From contig DATCVA010000216.1 of the NCBI GenBank assembly GCA_036567205.1, positions 1 through 5,939 of the forward strand: 5,939 nucleotides of DNA, in the 5' to 3' direction. The number at the start of each line of letters is the position of its first letter. Within the stretch, counting starts at the first letter, position 1. Both the position numbers and the translations under genes were made by a program. Under the pieces are notes generated by a model, which saw only the letters and a list, made by a program, of their open reading frames with translations, was not told the DNA's origin and made no database searches. Below, piece by piece: positions 1 through 5,939 of this stretch. This DNA is from DATCVA01 sp036567205. GTDB taxonomy: Bacteria; Pseudomonadota; Gammaproteobacteria; Burkholderiales; Burkholderiaceae_B.

Positions 1-461
1 AAGGTCGATCCGGCCAGGTCTTTAATGGGATAATCAAAATAGCAAAACTGCTGTGCCTCGTGCCAGCGTCCTGCTTTTACCGATTCGCGGTAAGCCACCA
101 CACTGCGGCGCAAGGCAAAAATAAGTGCGAATGTGTGCTCGGGCACCGTGTTGATTGCGTAGCCACGGATATTGGACACCAGCACCCCGCGAGCCTGGCA
201 AACCGGCAAATCAATCATATCGGTGCCTGTCGCGGCCACCGCCACCATTTTCAAAGCACGGGCGCGGTCCAGGTCAGCCCCGCGCAATGGCACTTTATTG
301 GTAATTACGATGTCCGCATCCGCAATACGGCTGGCTACCTGCTGCGGCGACGTACGGCCGTGCACGATAAGCTCGTGCTCGAAAGACAAAGGACGCAATA
401 CCGTTTGCGGGGAAATCGTTTCCCGGTCTAAAAACACAACCTTTGTTGGTCGATCAGCCAT
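1..461 (-). CDS. D-2-hydroxyacid dehydrogenase (glycerate dehydrogenase / hydroxypyruvate reductase-like), 3' end cut by window edge
   Basis: Reading the minus strand from the ATG at 461-459 gives 153 codons without a stop up to the left edge. The protein starts MADRPTKVVFLDRE and contains NKVP (55-58), VAVAATGTD (73-81), NTVPEH (104-109), FALRR (115-119) and QFCYFDYPI (138-146), then DLAGST just where the window ends. This is the N-terminal substrate-binding half of the NAD(P)-dependent D-isomer 2-hydroxyacid dehydrogenase family; the VVFLDRE start and the QFCYFDYP stretch are closest to what I know of HprA-type glycerate dehydrogenases, which interconvert hydroxypyruvate and D-glycerate in the cytoplasm. 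The GxGxxG nucleotide-binding loop and the catalytic Arg, Glu and His lie beyond the edge and cannot be checked, so substrate is inferred. AAAGGA at 474-469 is a good ribosome binding site 7 bases before the ATG. The gene is divergent from the S9 peptidase. No damage is seen in the visible part. Confidence 0.88.
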   Translation of the reverse strand, partial: MADRPTKVVFLDRETISPQTVLRPLSFEHELIVHGRTSPQQVASRIADADIVITNKVPLRGADLDRARALKMVAVAATGTDMIDLPVCQARGVLVSNIRGYAINTVPEHTFALIFALRRSVVAYRESVKAGRWHEAQQFCYFDYPIKDLAGST

Positions 462-488
462 TTAAAGATCCTTTGCTGTAAGGTGATT

Positions 489-507
489 GTTAATGATAAT
501 TATGCTT
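489..507. promoter_or_regulatory. Fur-box-like sequence 1 in the divergent intergenic region
   Basis: The 19 bases match the classical Fur consensus GATAATGATAATCATTATC at 14 of 19 positions, with ten in a row identical (TAATGATAAT, 491-500). On the minus strand it contains CATAAT (504-499), a possible -10 for the dehydrogenase gene, so a bound repressor would cover that promoter. The region is AT-rich, which raises the chance of a fortuitous match. Binding is an inference only. Confidence 0.3.
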
Positions 508-520
508 GATAAAGCACTAA

Positions 521-551
521 TTGGATCCGCCTGTAGTCAATCCGATATAGT
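521..551 (+). promoter_or_regulatory. Weak candidate sigma-70 promoter for the S9 peptidase gene
   Basis: TTGGAT (521-526) could serve as -35 and TATAGT (546-551) as -10, with a 19-base spacer that is longer than ideal. It would start transcription near 557-560, inside the second Fur-like sequence, leaving a 5' leader of about 55-60 bases before the ATG at 616. The match is modest and no transcript data are available. Confidence 0.25.
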
Positions 552-569
552 AATAGGATAATCATTCCC
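551..569. promoter_or_regulatory. Fur-box-like sequence 2 in the divergent intergenic region
   Basis: The 19 bases match the Fur consensus at 13 of 19 positions, including ten consecutive identities (GATAATCATT, 557-566). It lies directly downstream of the candidate -10 TATAGT and 62 bases from the first Fur-like sequence, a placement that would suit repression of the peptidase gene. It is short and AT-rich, so the call is tentative. Confidence 0.3.
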
Positions 570-615
570 GCCCTCAAAGCAATCTTGCCCAATACCGCAA
601 TAAGGACGTCGCTAC

Positions 616-2532
616 ATGCAGCTTAATCCACTCGCCCATTTGCTCCAGCGCCATAACATAATGCCATCCGGCGCCACGACGGCCGCCACCATTCCGAAAC
701 GCTATCCAATAGAGGATTTTTTTCGCAATCCACAACGCGGGTATTTTCGTCTGTCGGACAACGGAGAGATGCTGGGCTTTATGGAGCCTGCCAGCGTCGA
801 TGGACAAGCCCCGCGAATGAACGTGTTCGTCCAGACGCTTGAAGGCAGCACGCCTGTTGGCCAGCCGCGCCGCGTTACGGCCGAAACCGCGCGTGACATC
901 AGCAATTTTTTCTGGAAGGGATCCAGCACGGTTCTATACGAAAAAGACTTTAACGGCGATGAAAATTTTCACGTTCTGGGCGTAAACGTTCAAAACGGCG
1001 CTGTTATTGACCTGACACCGTTTCCGGGTGTTCGGGCCAGCATCGAAGATGACCTTGAAGACGACCCTGATCATATTCTGATCAGTCATAACCAGCGCAA
1101 CCCCGAAGTATTCGACGTTTACCGTGCCAATATCCATACGGGTGAACTGGTCCTGGTTGCAGAAAACCCAGGCAACATCGTAGGCTGGCAAACAGACCAT
1201 TCAGGCCGTGTACGAGCTGGCATAGCCAGCGACGGATTGCACACCACACTTCTCTATCGCGATAACGAAACACAAGAATTCCGGCCGATCATCACTACCG
1301 ACTTTCGCACTGTAGTCAGCCCTGAGTTTTTTACCTTTGACAACCAATCGTTCTATGCCCTTAGCAATCGAGGCCGCGATACGCTGGCACTGGTCGTTGT
1401 CGATCCAGCCCAACCCGATCACGAAGACGTCGTGTTTTCAGTCGATACGGCAGACCTGGACGCCGCTGGCTACTCGCGTTTGCGTAAGGTGCTAAGCGTT
1501 GTCAGCTACCAAACAGATAAGCCCCAACGTCACTTTTTTGACGAGCTCAGTGCACAGCGCTATCAACGTGTGGCCGAACAACTGCCCGGGTATGAAATCG
1601 CCCTGCAAAGCGGCACGCGCGACGAGACCAAATATATTGTCGCAACCTATAACGACAAAACTCCCGGCAGCCGCTACATTTACGACGCTACCCTTAACAC
1701 ATTGGACAAGCTTGCCGACATCAACCCCAATTTGCCCGAGCACGATATGGCGCCGGTACAAACCATTAGTTACCAAAGCCGGGATGGCTTGACTATACAC
1801 GGCTATTTAACGCTGCCCGCGGGCAAACCCCCGAAAAACCTCCCGTGCGTGATTAACCCCCACGGCGGACCCTGGGCGCGGGACGGCTGGGGCTTCAATC
1901 CCGAAGCTCAATTCCTGGCCAACCGGGGCTTTGCCGTATTACAAATGAATTTCCGCGGGTCGACCGGTTATGGACGCCAATTCTGGGAAGCCAGCTTCGG
2001 CCAATGGGGGCTGAAGATGCAGGACGACATCACCGACGGGGTTCATTGGCTTATTGACCAGGGAATTGCAGACGCTAGCCGTATTGCAATTTACGGCGGC
2101 AGCTACGGCGGCTATGCCACGCTGGCTGGTATTACCGGCACGCCTGATTTGTATGCCGCTGCGGTCGACTACGTAGGGGTGTCGAACCTTTTGACCTTCA
2201 TGAGCACAATCCCGCCCTACTGGAAGCCCATGCTCGAAAAAATGCACAGTATGGTTGGCGATCCCGAACGTGACCGCGAACGTCTGGTAGCGACATCGCC
2301 TGCACTAAACGCGGACAAGATAAGAACGCCTCTGCTTATTGCTCAAGGAGCCCATGACCCGCGTGTGAACAAAGATGAAAGCGACCAAATGGTTGCCGCA
2401 TTAAAAGCTCGCGGTGTCGAGGTCGAGTACATTGTCAAAGACAACGAAGGCCATGGCTTTCACAATGATGAGAACAAGTTCGAGTTTTATGAGCGAATGG
2501 AAAAATTCCTGATTCAGCATTTGAACCCTTAA
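616..2532 (+). CDS. S9-family serine peptidase (prolyl oligopeptidase / acylaminoacyl-peptidase type)
   Basis: A complete 638-residue protein. Residues from about 30 to 370 are beta-rich and fit the N-terminal beta-propeller of S9 peptidases, starting at the RYPIEDFFRNPQRGYFRLS block; residues from about 385 to 638 are the alpha/beta-hydrolase domain. Seen there: HGGP oxyanion-region motif (416-419), FRGSTGYG (446-453), the nucleophile elbow GGSYGG with Ser496, Asp581 in GAHDPRV, and His613 in EGHGF. All three catalytic residues are present in the family's order, so it should be active. The family cleaves short peptides or blocked N-terminal residues; the actual substrate is not readable. No signal peptide or membrane segment is visible, so a cytoplasmic location is inferred. 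The ATG at 616 has AAGGA at 602-606, nine bases upstream; the in-frame ATG at 661 has no ribosome binding site. The gene stands alone, divergent from the dehydrogenase; no clear terminator follows its TAA. Confidence 0.93.
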   Translation: MQLNPLAHLLQRHNIMPSGATTAATIPKRYPIEDFFRNPQRGYFRLSDNGEMLGFMEPASVDGQAPRMNVFVQTLEGSTPVGQPRRVTAETARDISNFFWKGSSTVLYEKDFNGDENFHVLGVNVQNGAVIDLTPFPGVRASIEDDLEDDPDHILISHNQRNPEVFDVYRANIHTGELVLVAENPGNIVGWQTDHSGRVRAGIASDGLHTTLLYRDNETQEFRPIITTDFRTVVSPEFFTFDNQSFYALSNRGRDTLALVVVDPAQPDHEDVVFSVDTADLDAAGYSRLRKVLSVVSYQTDKPQRHFFDELSAQRYQRVAEQLPGYEIALQSGTRDETKYIVATYNDKTPGSRYIYDATLNTLDKLADINPNLPEHDMAPVQTISYQSRDGLTIHGYLTLPAGKPPKNLPCVINPHGGPWARDGWGFNPEAQFLANRGFAVLQMNFRGSTGYGRQFWEASFGQWGLKMQDDITDGVHWLIDQGIADASRIAIYGGSYGGYATLAGITGTPDLYAAAVDYVGVSNLLTFMSTIPPYWKPMLEKMHSMVGDPERDRERLVATSPALNADKIRTPLLIAQGAHDPRVNKDESDQMVAALKARGVEVEYIVKDNEGHGFHNDENKFEFYERMEKFLIQHLNP

Positions 2533-2564
2533 GAAAGCTCTGAACAGGTCGAGTGATAAGCAAG

Positions 2565-2605
2565 CGCTGCGATTCGTAATGGGATGCCAGGCGCAAACCG
2601 CAGCG
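2565..2605 (+). other. Inverted repeat with long loop downstream of the S9 peptidase gene
   Basis: CGCTGCG (2565-2571) and CGCAGCG (2599-2605) are perfect 7-base complements separated by 27 bases. There is no T tract after the second arm, and the loop is long, so a Rho-independent terminator is not supported. It could be a weak RNA structure at the 3' end of the peptidase transcript or chance. The rest of 2533-2690 shows no recognisable gene. Confidence 0.2.
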
Positions 2606-2706
2606 ATAGCCGTAACTGTCACGAGGATTTGCACATCTGCTGGCCGAACAAAGAAATAATCGATACTTAATCGTTGATAGCACATTACCTACGGAGGTTA
2701 CGGAAA

Positions 2707-2775
2707 TTGGGCCACATAAAGCGTGGCGAGCTATCCCGTCCTGGTTTTATGCCAGGAGTTTCCGCTCAATATTGA
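2707..2775 (+). CDS. Possible 22-codon leader ORF overlapping the GST start
   Basis: A short frame begins at TTG (2707-2709), nine bases after GGAGG (2693-2697), the best ribosome binding site in this gap, and ends at TGA (2773-2775), which overlaps the GST start as TGATG. It would encode 22 residues, starting LGHIKRGEL and ending GVSAQY. The GST gene itself has no well-spaced ribosome binding site: its nearest AGGAG is 16 bases away. The arrangement therefore suggests translational coupling, in which ribosomes finishing the leader restart on the GST. The start codon is weak, the peptide resembles nothing I know, and a 22-codon open frame can arise by chance, so this is a hypothesis. Confidence 0.3.
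   Translation: MGHIKRGELSRPGFMPGVSAQY
2739..2757 (+). other. Small hairpin next to the GST start region
   Basis: TCCTGG (2739-2744) and CCAGGA (2752-2757) form a perfect 6-bp stem with a 7-base loop. The second arm contains most of AGGAG (2754-2758), the only purine-rich stretch near the GST start. If AGGAG helps initiation despite its 16-base distance, the stem could mask it, and a ribosome translating the leader frame would open it. There is no T tract, so it is not a typical terminator. Confidence 0.3.
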
Positions 2776-3389
2776 TGAAATTATATTATCTGCAAGGCGC
2801 ATGCCCATTGGTCACCCAAATCACGCTGGAATGGATGGGCTTGCCGTATGAATTACAAAAAGTGGAACGCGATGAACTGAAGTCGCCAGAATTCCTGGCC
2901 TTGAATCCCGTTGGCTCCGTGCCCGTGTTCACCGACGGCGATCTGATTCTGACGCAAAGCGTTGCCATCCTGGAATACCTGAACGAGCTTCACCCGGAAG
3001 CAAAGCTGCATGGCCAAACCCCCGCAGCGCGTGCCGAGGTGCGTCGCTGGCTAAGCTTGTGTAATGCCGATATACACCGCAGTTTCGGTCTTATTTTTGG
3101 GGCGCAAGCGTATTCGGATGATGCCGGCATCCAACAGCTGCTAGTCGATAAAACATCAGAACGGCTTGTGTTTTTGTTCGGTATCGTGGACAAGCATCTG
3201 GCCGACCAGCAGTGGCTGGCCGGCAGCCGCTCTATTGCCGATCCGTATTTGTACACCTTGCTGCGCTGGACCAAGGCGAAAAAAATCGATTTGTCGGGCA
3301 TGGCCAATCTGGAAAATTTCTATAACCGCATGGAGGCCAATACAGGCGTACAAGCGGCCTTGAAAGCACAAGGCCTGATTCCATCTTAA
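2775..3389 (+). CDS. Glutathione S-transferase, beta class-like
   Basis: A 204-residue cytosolic GST, the usual family length. The N-terminal thioredoxin-fold domain (1-80) opens MKLYYLQGAC with Cys10 at the position of the beta-class catalytic cysteine, has the cis-proline region NPVGSVP (44-50, Val49-Pro50) and the glutathione gamma-glutamyl contact Gln61-Ser62 in TQSVAILEYL. The helical C-terminal domain (about 88-204) has SIADPYLYTLLRW, the N-capping and hydrophobic-staple region typical of proteobacterial GSTs. The family conjugates glutathione to electrophiles or acts in thiol-disulfide exchange; the substrate cannot be told. I place the start at ATG 2775 rather than the TTG just before it, because MKLYY is the normal GST beginning. 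No ribosome binding site at standard spacing precedes it, and a leader ORF stop overlaps the start. It converges on the Liv operon. Confidence 0.9.
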   Translation: MKLYYLQGACPLVTQITLEWMGLPYELQKVERDELKSPEFLALNPVGSVPVFTDGDLILTQSVAILEYLNELHPEAKLHGQTPAARAEVRRWLSLCNADIHRSFGLIFGAQAYSDDAGIQQLLVDKTSERLVFLFGIVDKHLADQQWLAGSRSIADPYLYTLLRWTKAKKIDLSGMANLENFYNRMEANTGVQAALKAQGLIPS

Positions 3390-3405
3390 ATCAATCGTGA
3401 ACTGT

Positions 3406-3447
3406 GTCGACGCAGCAGCAGTACAAACGTACTGTCTGCGCTTCGAC
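3406..3447. terminator. Imperfect hairpin between convergent GST and livF, possible bidirectional terminator
   Basis: Three nested stems stack: GTCGA/TCGAC (3406-3410, 3443-3447), CGCAG/CTGCG (3411-3415, 3436-3440) and CAGTAC/GTACTG (3419-3424, 3429-3434), closed by an AAAC tetraloop, with small internal mismatches (3416-3418, 3435, 3441-3442). That is 16 base pairs in the 64-bp space between two converging genes, the right place to stop transcripts from both sides. Neither side has a strong T tract, so intrinsic termination may be inefficient or need Rho. Confidence 0.5.
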
Positions 3448-3453
3448 GTTCGG

Positions 3454-4155
3454 TTAAGCCCCCAGGTATGCCTTGCGCACTTTGTCGTTACTAAGTAAAT
3501 TTTCGCCCGTATCGGCCAGAACAACTTTACCGTTTTCCAAGACGTAACCACGGTCGGCCACTTGCAAGGCTTTATTGGCGTTTTGTTCGACCAGAAAAAC
3601 CGTGACGCCTTGCTCGCGAATAGTCTGGATTATTTCAAAAATCTGCTTGATGATAAGCGGAGCAAGGCCCAGAGTAGGCTCATCGAGCAGTAATAATTTG
3701 GGCCGAGTCATTAATGCACGGCCAATTGCCAGCATTTGCTGTTCCCCGCCAGACATTGTTGCCGCACGTTGATTGACACGTTCCTGTAAACGTGGAAACA
3801 ACGTATATACATGCTCCATTCCTTTGACTACTTCCAGAGGAGACAGGAAAAAACCGCCCATCTTTAAATTTTCGGCAACAGTAAGATCTGAAAAAACCCT
3901 CCGCCCTTCGGGCGATATAGCTATACCGCGACGCATGATTGCGTGAGTCGGCTCGTGGGTGATATCGTCCCCGTCAAATGTAATGCGGCCGACCGACGCT
4001 CGCGGCGAACCGCATACGGTCATGAGCAAAGTCGTCTTGCCGGCTCCGTTGGCTCCAATCAGCGTAACGATCTCACCTTGATTTACCTCGACAGAAACAT
4101 CGTTGAGCGCCTCGATCGCACCATAATGGGTATGAATATTTTCAAGTTTAAGCAC
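3454..4155 (-). CDS. livF: Branched-chain amino acid ABC transporter ATP-binding protein LivF
   Basis: A 233-residue ABC ATPase, close to the 237 of E. coli LivF. Seen: Walker A GANGAGKT (34-41), the LivF-type ISPEGRRVF block (80-88) at the Q-loop, signature MSGGEQQ (134-140), Walker B LLLLDE (154-159), and VEQN (189-192) with Gln in place of the usual switch His, which is normal for LivF. With LivG it forms the ATPase pair that drives LivH/LivM-mediated uptake of leucine, isoleucine, valine or related substrates at the inner membrane; the exact substrate depends on a binding protein outside the window. I chose the GTG at 4155: GGGGGA (4169-4164) lies eight bases upstream and the protein then begins VLKLENIHTHYG as family members do. 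A longer reading from the ATG at 4206 would overlap livG by 50 bases. Only one base separates it from the livG stop, so it is translationally linked. It is the last gene of the operon. Confidence 0.95.
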   Translation of the reverse strand: MLKLENIHTHYGAIEALNDVSVEVNQGEIVTLIGANGAGKTTLLMTVCGSPRASVGRITFDGDDITHEPTHAIMRRGIAISPEGRRVFSDLTVAENLKMGGFFLSPLEVVKGMEHVYTLFPRLQERVNQRAATMSGGEQQMLAIGRALMTRPKLLLLDEPTLGLAPLIIKQIFEIIQTIREQGVTVFLVEQNANKALQVADRGYVLENGKVVLADTGENLLSNDKVRKAYLGA

Positions 4156-4156
4156 C

Positions 4157-4924
4157 TTACTCTTCCCCCAGGTAAGCCTTGATGACACGAGGGTCGGCGC
4201 GAACATCCGATGGAAGCCCCGTAGTAATAGGTTTACCGTGCTCCATAACCATAATTCGATCGGATACCCCCATGACCAGGCTCATATCGTGCTCGATTAA
4301 CAGTACCGCCACATCGAACTCTTTGCGCAGGCGGTCGATGAGAATTTGCAAATCACGTTTTTCCTGAGGATTCAAGCCAGCAGCGGGTTCGTCCAGCATC
4401 AGCAATCGTGGCTTGGTGACCATGCAACGGGCAATTTCAAGCCGGCGCTGATGCCCATATGCAAGGTTGCCCGCTTCGCGATTGGAAAACTGTCGCAAAC
4501 CCATAAAGTCGAGCCAATCGACTGCATTTTTTTGTGCATCGCTTTCTGAGCGCCGGTAAGAAGGTACCTTGAACAAACCCTGCAACAAACCTGTTTGAAC
4601 CTGGGTATGTTGAGCCACCAACAGATTTTCGAGCACTGTCAGTTTCTTGAACAAGCGTACATTCTGAAAAGTACGTACAAGACCTTTTTGAGCTACTTTG
4701 TGGCTGGGAAGGCCATTAATTTTAGCGCCGTCCATAACAATCGTGCCCGTCGTCGGCTTATAAAAGCCACCGACACAATTAAAAACCGTAGTCTTTCCGG
4801 CGCCATTAGGTCCGATAATGCCAAAGACTTCGTCGTGCCTGACATTAAACTCGACGCTGTCCACCGCCAGCAAGCCGCCAAACCGCATGGTTAAACCCGA
4901 TACCTGCAGCAAAGTGTCGCTCAT
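4157..4924 (-). CDS. livG: Branched-chain amino acid ABC transporter ATP-binding protein LivG
   Basis: A 255-residue ABC ATPase, the same length as E. coli LivG. Seen: Walker A GPNGAGKT (38-45), Q-loop TFQN with Gln87, the LivG-type signature LAYGHQRRLEIAR (154-166), Walker B LLMLDE (174-179) followed by PAAGLNP, and the switch His212 in IEHDM. The signature has His158 where family members usually have Gln; I expect it is tolerated. It pairs with LivF on the cytoplasmic face of the permease. The ATG at 4924 is preceded by GGAG (4936-4933) eight bases upstream and overlaps the livM stop as ATGA; a longer reading from 4978 would run inside livM and lacks family similarity in its first 18 residues. 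Because its start depends on ribosomes arriving at the livM stop, the livM frameshift may lower its translation. Confidence 0.95.
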   Translation of the reverse strand: MSDTLLQVSGLTMRFGGLLAVDSVEFNVRHDEVFGIIGPNGAGKTTVFNCVGGFYKPTTGTIVMDGAKINGLPSHKVAQKGLVRTFQNVRLFKKLTVLENLLVAQHTQVQTGLLQGLFKVPSYRRSESDAQKNAVDWLDFMGLRQFSNREAGNLAYGHQRRLEIARCMVTKPRLLMLDEPAAGLNPQEKRDLQILIDRLRKEFDVAVLLIEHDMSLVMGVSDRIMVMEHGKPITTGLPSDVRADPRVIKAYLGEE

Positions 4925-5939
4925 GCCGCCAGCTCCACATGAGGACGCTTGACCGGGAGCAATCCTTGAGGACGCCATAGCATCATCAAAACCATAACCA
5001 AGCCAAAAACCAGCATTCGGTACTCTGCAAACTCGCGAGCAATTTCAGGCGCTACGGTAAGGATGATGGCCGCCAGGATAACCCCAACCTGCGAACCCAT
5101 GCCCCCCCAGGACAACAATAGCCAAGATAAGAGCCGACTCCATAAACGTGAACGATTCCGGATTTACCAGACCCTGGCGTGCCGCAAAAAAAGCGCCGCC
5201 AAAACCGGCAAACATAGCCCCCATGGTAAAAGCAGAAAGCTTGATTCGAGTAGGGTTCAAACCTAGCGAACGACATGCGATCTCGTCTTCACGCAAGGCT
5301 TCCCAGGCGCGCCCAATAGGCATGCGTATGACACGCGTTGATACGAAAAGCGTGAACAATACCAACGCAAGCGCCGTTAAATACAGGTAAATAATTACGT
5401 CCAGAGTATCGAAATTCCAACCGACCAGGTCGTGAAAGGTAATCTGACCCTCGGGCGCCCGGCGCAACAGGGGATAACCGAAAACGGTAGGTTTCGGGAT
5501 TCCTGATATGCCATCTGGCCCACCCGTAAATGAAGACAGGTTGATAAGCAAGAGCCGGATTATTTCGCCGAAACCCAGCGTAACAATGGCCAGGTAATCG
5601 CCACGTAGCCGCAGCACCGGAAAACCCAGCACAAAACCGAATAGCGCCGACATGGCTCCGGCTAATGGCAAGGCTTCCCAGAATCCCCACCCGGCCCAGT
5701 GGTACAGCATGGCATAGGTATAGGCGCCCACTGCATAAAAACCCACAAAACCCAGGTCGAGCAAGCCAGCAAATCCGACCACGATATTTAGGCCAAGGCC
5801 CAACATAATATAAATAAGCACCAGGGTCGCAATGTCGACTTGCGCCCGCCCGCTAAAAAACGGAAAGACCAGTGCAATGGCAATCAGCAGGAAAATCATC
5901 CCGCGGCGCACAGGCTCGGACAACACCGGAAGTGCGGGC
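4921..5939 (-). pseudogene. livM: livM, branched-chain amino acid ABC permease, frameshifted at a G7 run; 5' end beyond window
   Basis: The inner-membrane permease subunit that pairs with LivH. Numbering from the GTG at 5926, the correct frame runs to residue 275 and shows hydrophobic segments, the LivM hallmark RLRGDYLAIVTLGFGEI (106-122), and the EAA-type ATPase-contact loop GRAWEALREDEIACRSLG (205-222). After ILAIVVLGG (267-275) the frame turns into 18 unrelated residues and stops at 5047-5045. The expected continuation, MGSQVGVILAA through RMLVFGLVMVLMMLWRPQG to VELAA, is intact in the next frame from 5100 to 4921. Seven G at 5108-5102 instead of six explain the break exactly; removing one gives 334 residues from 5926. 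As written, the last one or two membrane helices are lost. The frame is open to the right edge (four more codons) and GTG 5926 has no ribosome binding site, so the true start is probably outside. The repaired stop overlaps livG. It may be a sequence error rather than a true pseudogene. Confidence 0.9.
5102..5108 (-). repeat. G7 homopolymer causing the livM frameshift
   Basis: Seven consecutive C on the plus strand (G on the coding strand) between CT and CATGGG. The family sequence LGGMG requires CTG GGG GGC ATG, that is six G. The run is both a common place for base-calling errors and a plausible site for slipped-strand length change. Confidence 0.9.

Noticed and set aside
60..465. Two plus-strand open frames (60-431 and 172-465)
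   Set aside because: They lie antisense to the well-supported 2-hydroxyacid dehydrogenase gene and show no recognisable protein features.
616..663. ATG at 661 as an alternative start of the S9 peptidase
   Set aside because: No ribosome binding site precedes it, whereas the ATG at 616 has AAGGA at nine bases.
2629..2660. Possible GST promoter TTGCAC with AATAAT
   Set aside because: The spacer is 20 bases and both boxes are poor; not better than chance in this gap.
2401..2685. Minus-strand open frames of 94 and 82 codons starting in the gap after the peptidase
   Set aside because: They run antisense into the conserved C-terminus of the peptidase (including the His613 region), have poor ribosome binding sites and overlap each other; they look like coding shadows.
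4156..4206. Longer livF reading from the ATG at 4206
   Set aside because: It overlaps livG by 50 bases, adds residues with no LivF similarity, and the GTG at 4155 has a strong, well-spaced ribosome binding site.
4925..4978. Longer livG reading from 4978
   Set aside because: The extra 18 residues lie inside livM and lack family similarity; the ATG at 4924 gives the usual 255-residue length and an ATGA overlap.
5102..5108. Programmed -1 ribosomal frameshift on the G7 heptamer
   Set aside because: A -1 shift enters a frame that stops shortly after and does not join the conserved LivM C-terminus; the needed shift is +1.
4921..5118. The 65-codon frame at the end of livM as a separate small membrane protein
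   Set aside because: Its sequence is the expected C-terminus of LivM and its first residues before MGSQ are only the shifted reading of the G-run region; a separate gene is not needed to explain it.
1..5939. CRISPR array, insertion sequence, tRNA, phage or defence system
   Set aside because: No regular spaced repeats, transposase-like frames, cloverleaf sequences or defence-type proteins are visible; the genes are ordinary metabolism and transport.

Overview
The window looks like a chromosomal segment of a mid-GC betaproteobacterium, most likely Burkholderiales/Alcaligenaceae (Bordetella, Pusillimonas or Advenella-like). This rests on the gene set (a Liv-type branched-chain amino acid ABC operon, a Cys10 beta-class glutathione transferase, an HprA-like 2-hydroxyacid dehydrogenase) and on the style of the protein sequences; it is an inference, not a database result. 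I see no tRNA, rRNA, CRISPR array, insertion sequence or phage gene.

Layout. Bases 1-461 (minus) hold the N-terminal 153 codons of a 2-hydroxyacid dehydrogenase that runs off the left edge. A 154-bp divergent intergenic region follows (462-615); it carries two stretches resembling Fur boxes. Bases 616-2532 (plus) encode a complete 638-residue S9-family serine peptidase with Ser496, Asp581 and His613 in the expected order. A 242-bp gap (2533-2774) precedes a 204-residue beta-class glutathione S-transferase (2775-3389, plus). That gap ends in a possible 22-codon leader ORF whose stop overlaps the GST start, and a small hairpin. The GST gene converges on the Liv operon; an imperfect hairpin lies between them (3406-3447).

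The right half (3454-5939, minus) is a tightly packed livM-livG-livF run: the livM stop overlaps the livG start (ATGA), and livF begins at a GTG one base after the livG stop. Transcription comes from beyond the right edge, where livH and probably a periplasmic binding protein gene would be expected. LivM is the permease subunit, LivG and LivF the two ATPases.

The most notable point is that livM is frameshifted. A run of seven G (minus strand; 5102-5108) shifts the reading frame by one base at residue 275, removing the last 59 residues, which remain intact in the next frame. One G fewer restores a normal 334-residue-plus LivM. This is a sequencing or assembly homopolymer error, a recent inactivating mutation, or a reversible homopolymer switch; the sequence alone cannot separate these. 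Apart from this, the window is ordinary metabolic and transport DNA, and I do not see a convincing undescribed system.
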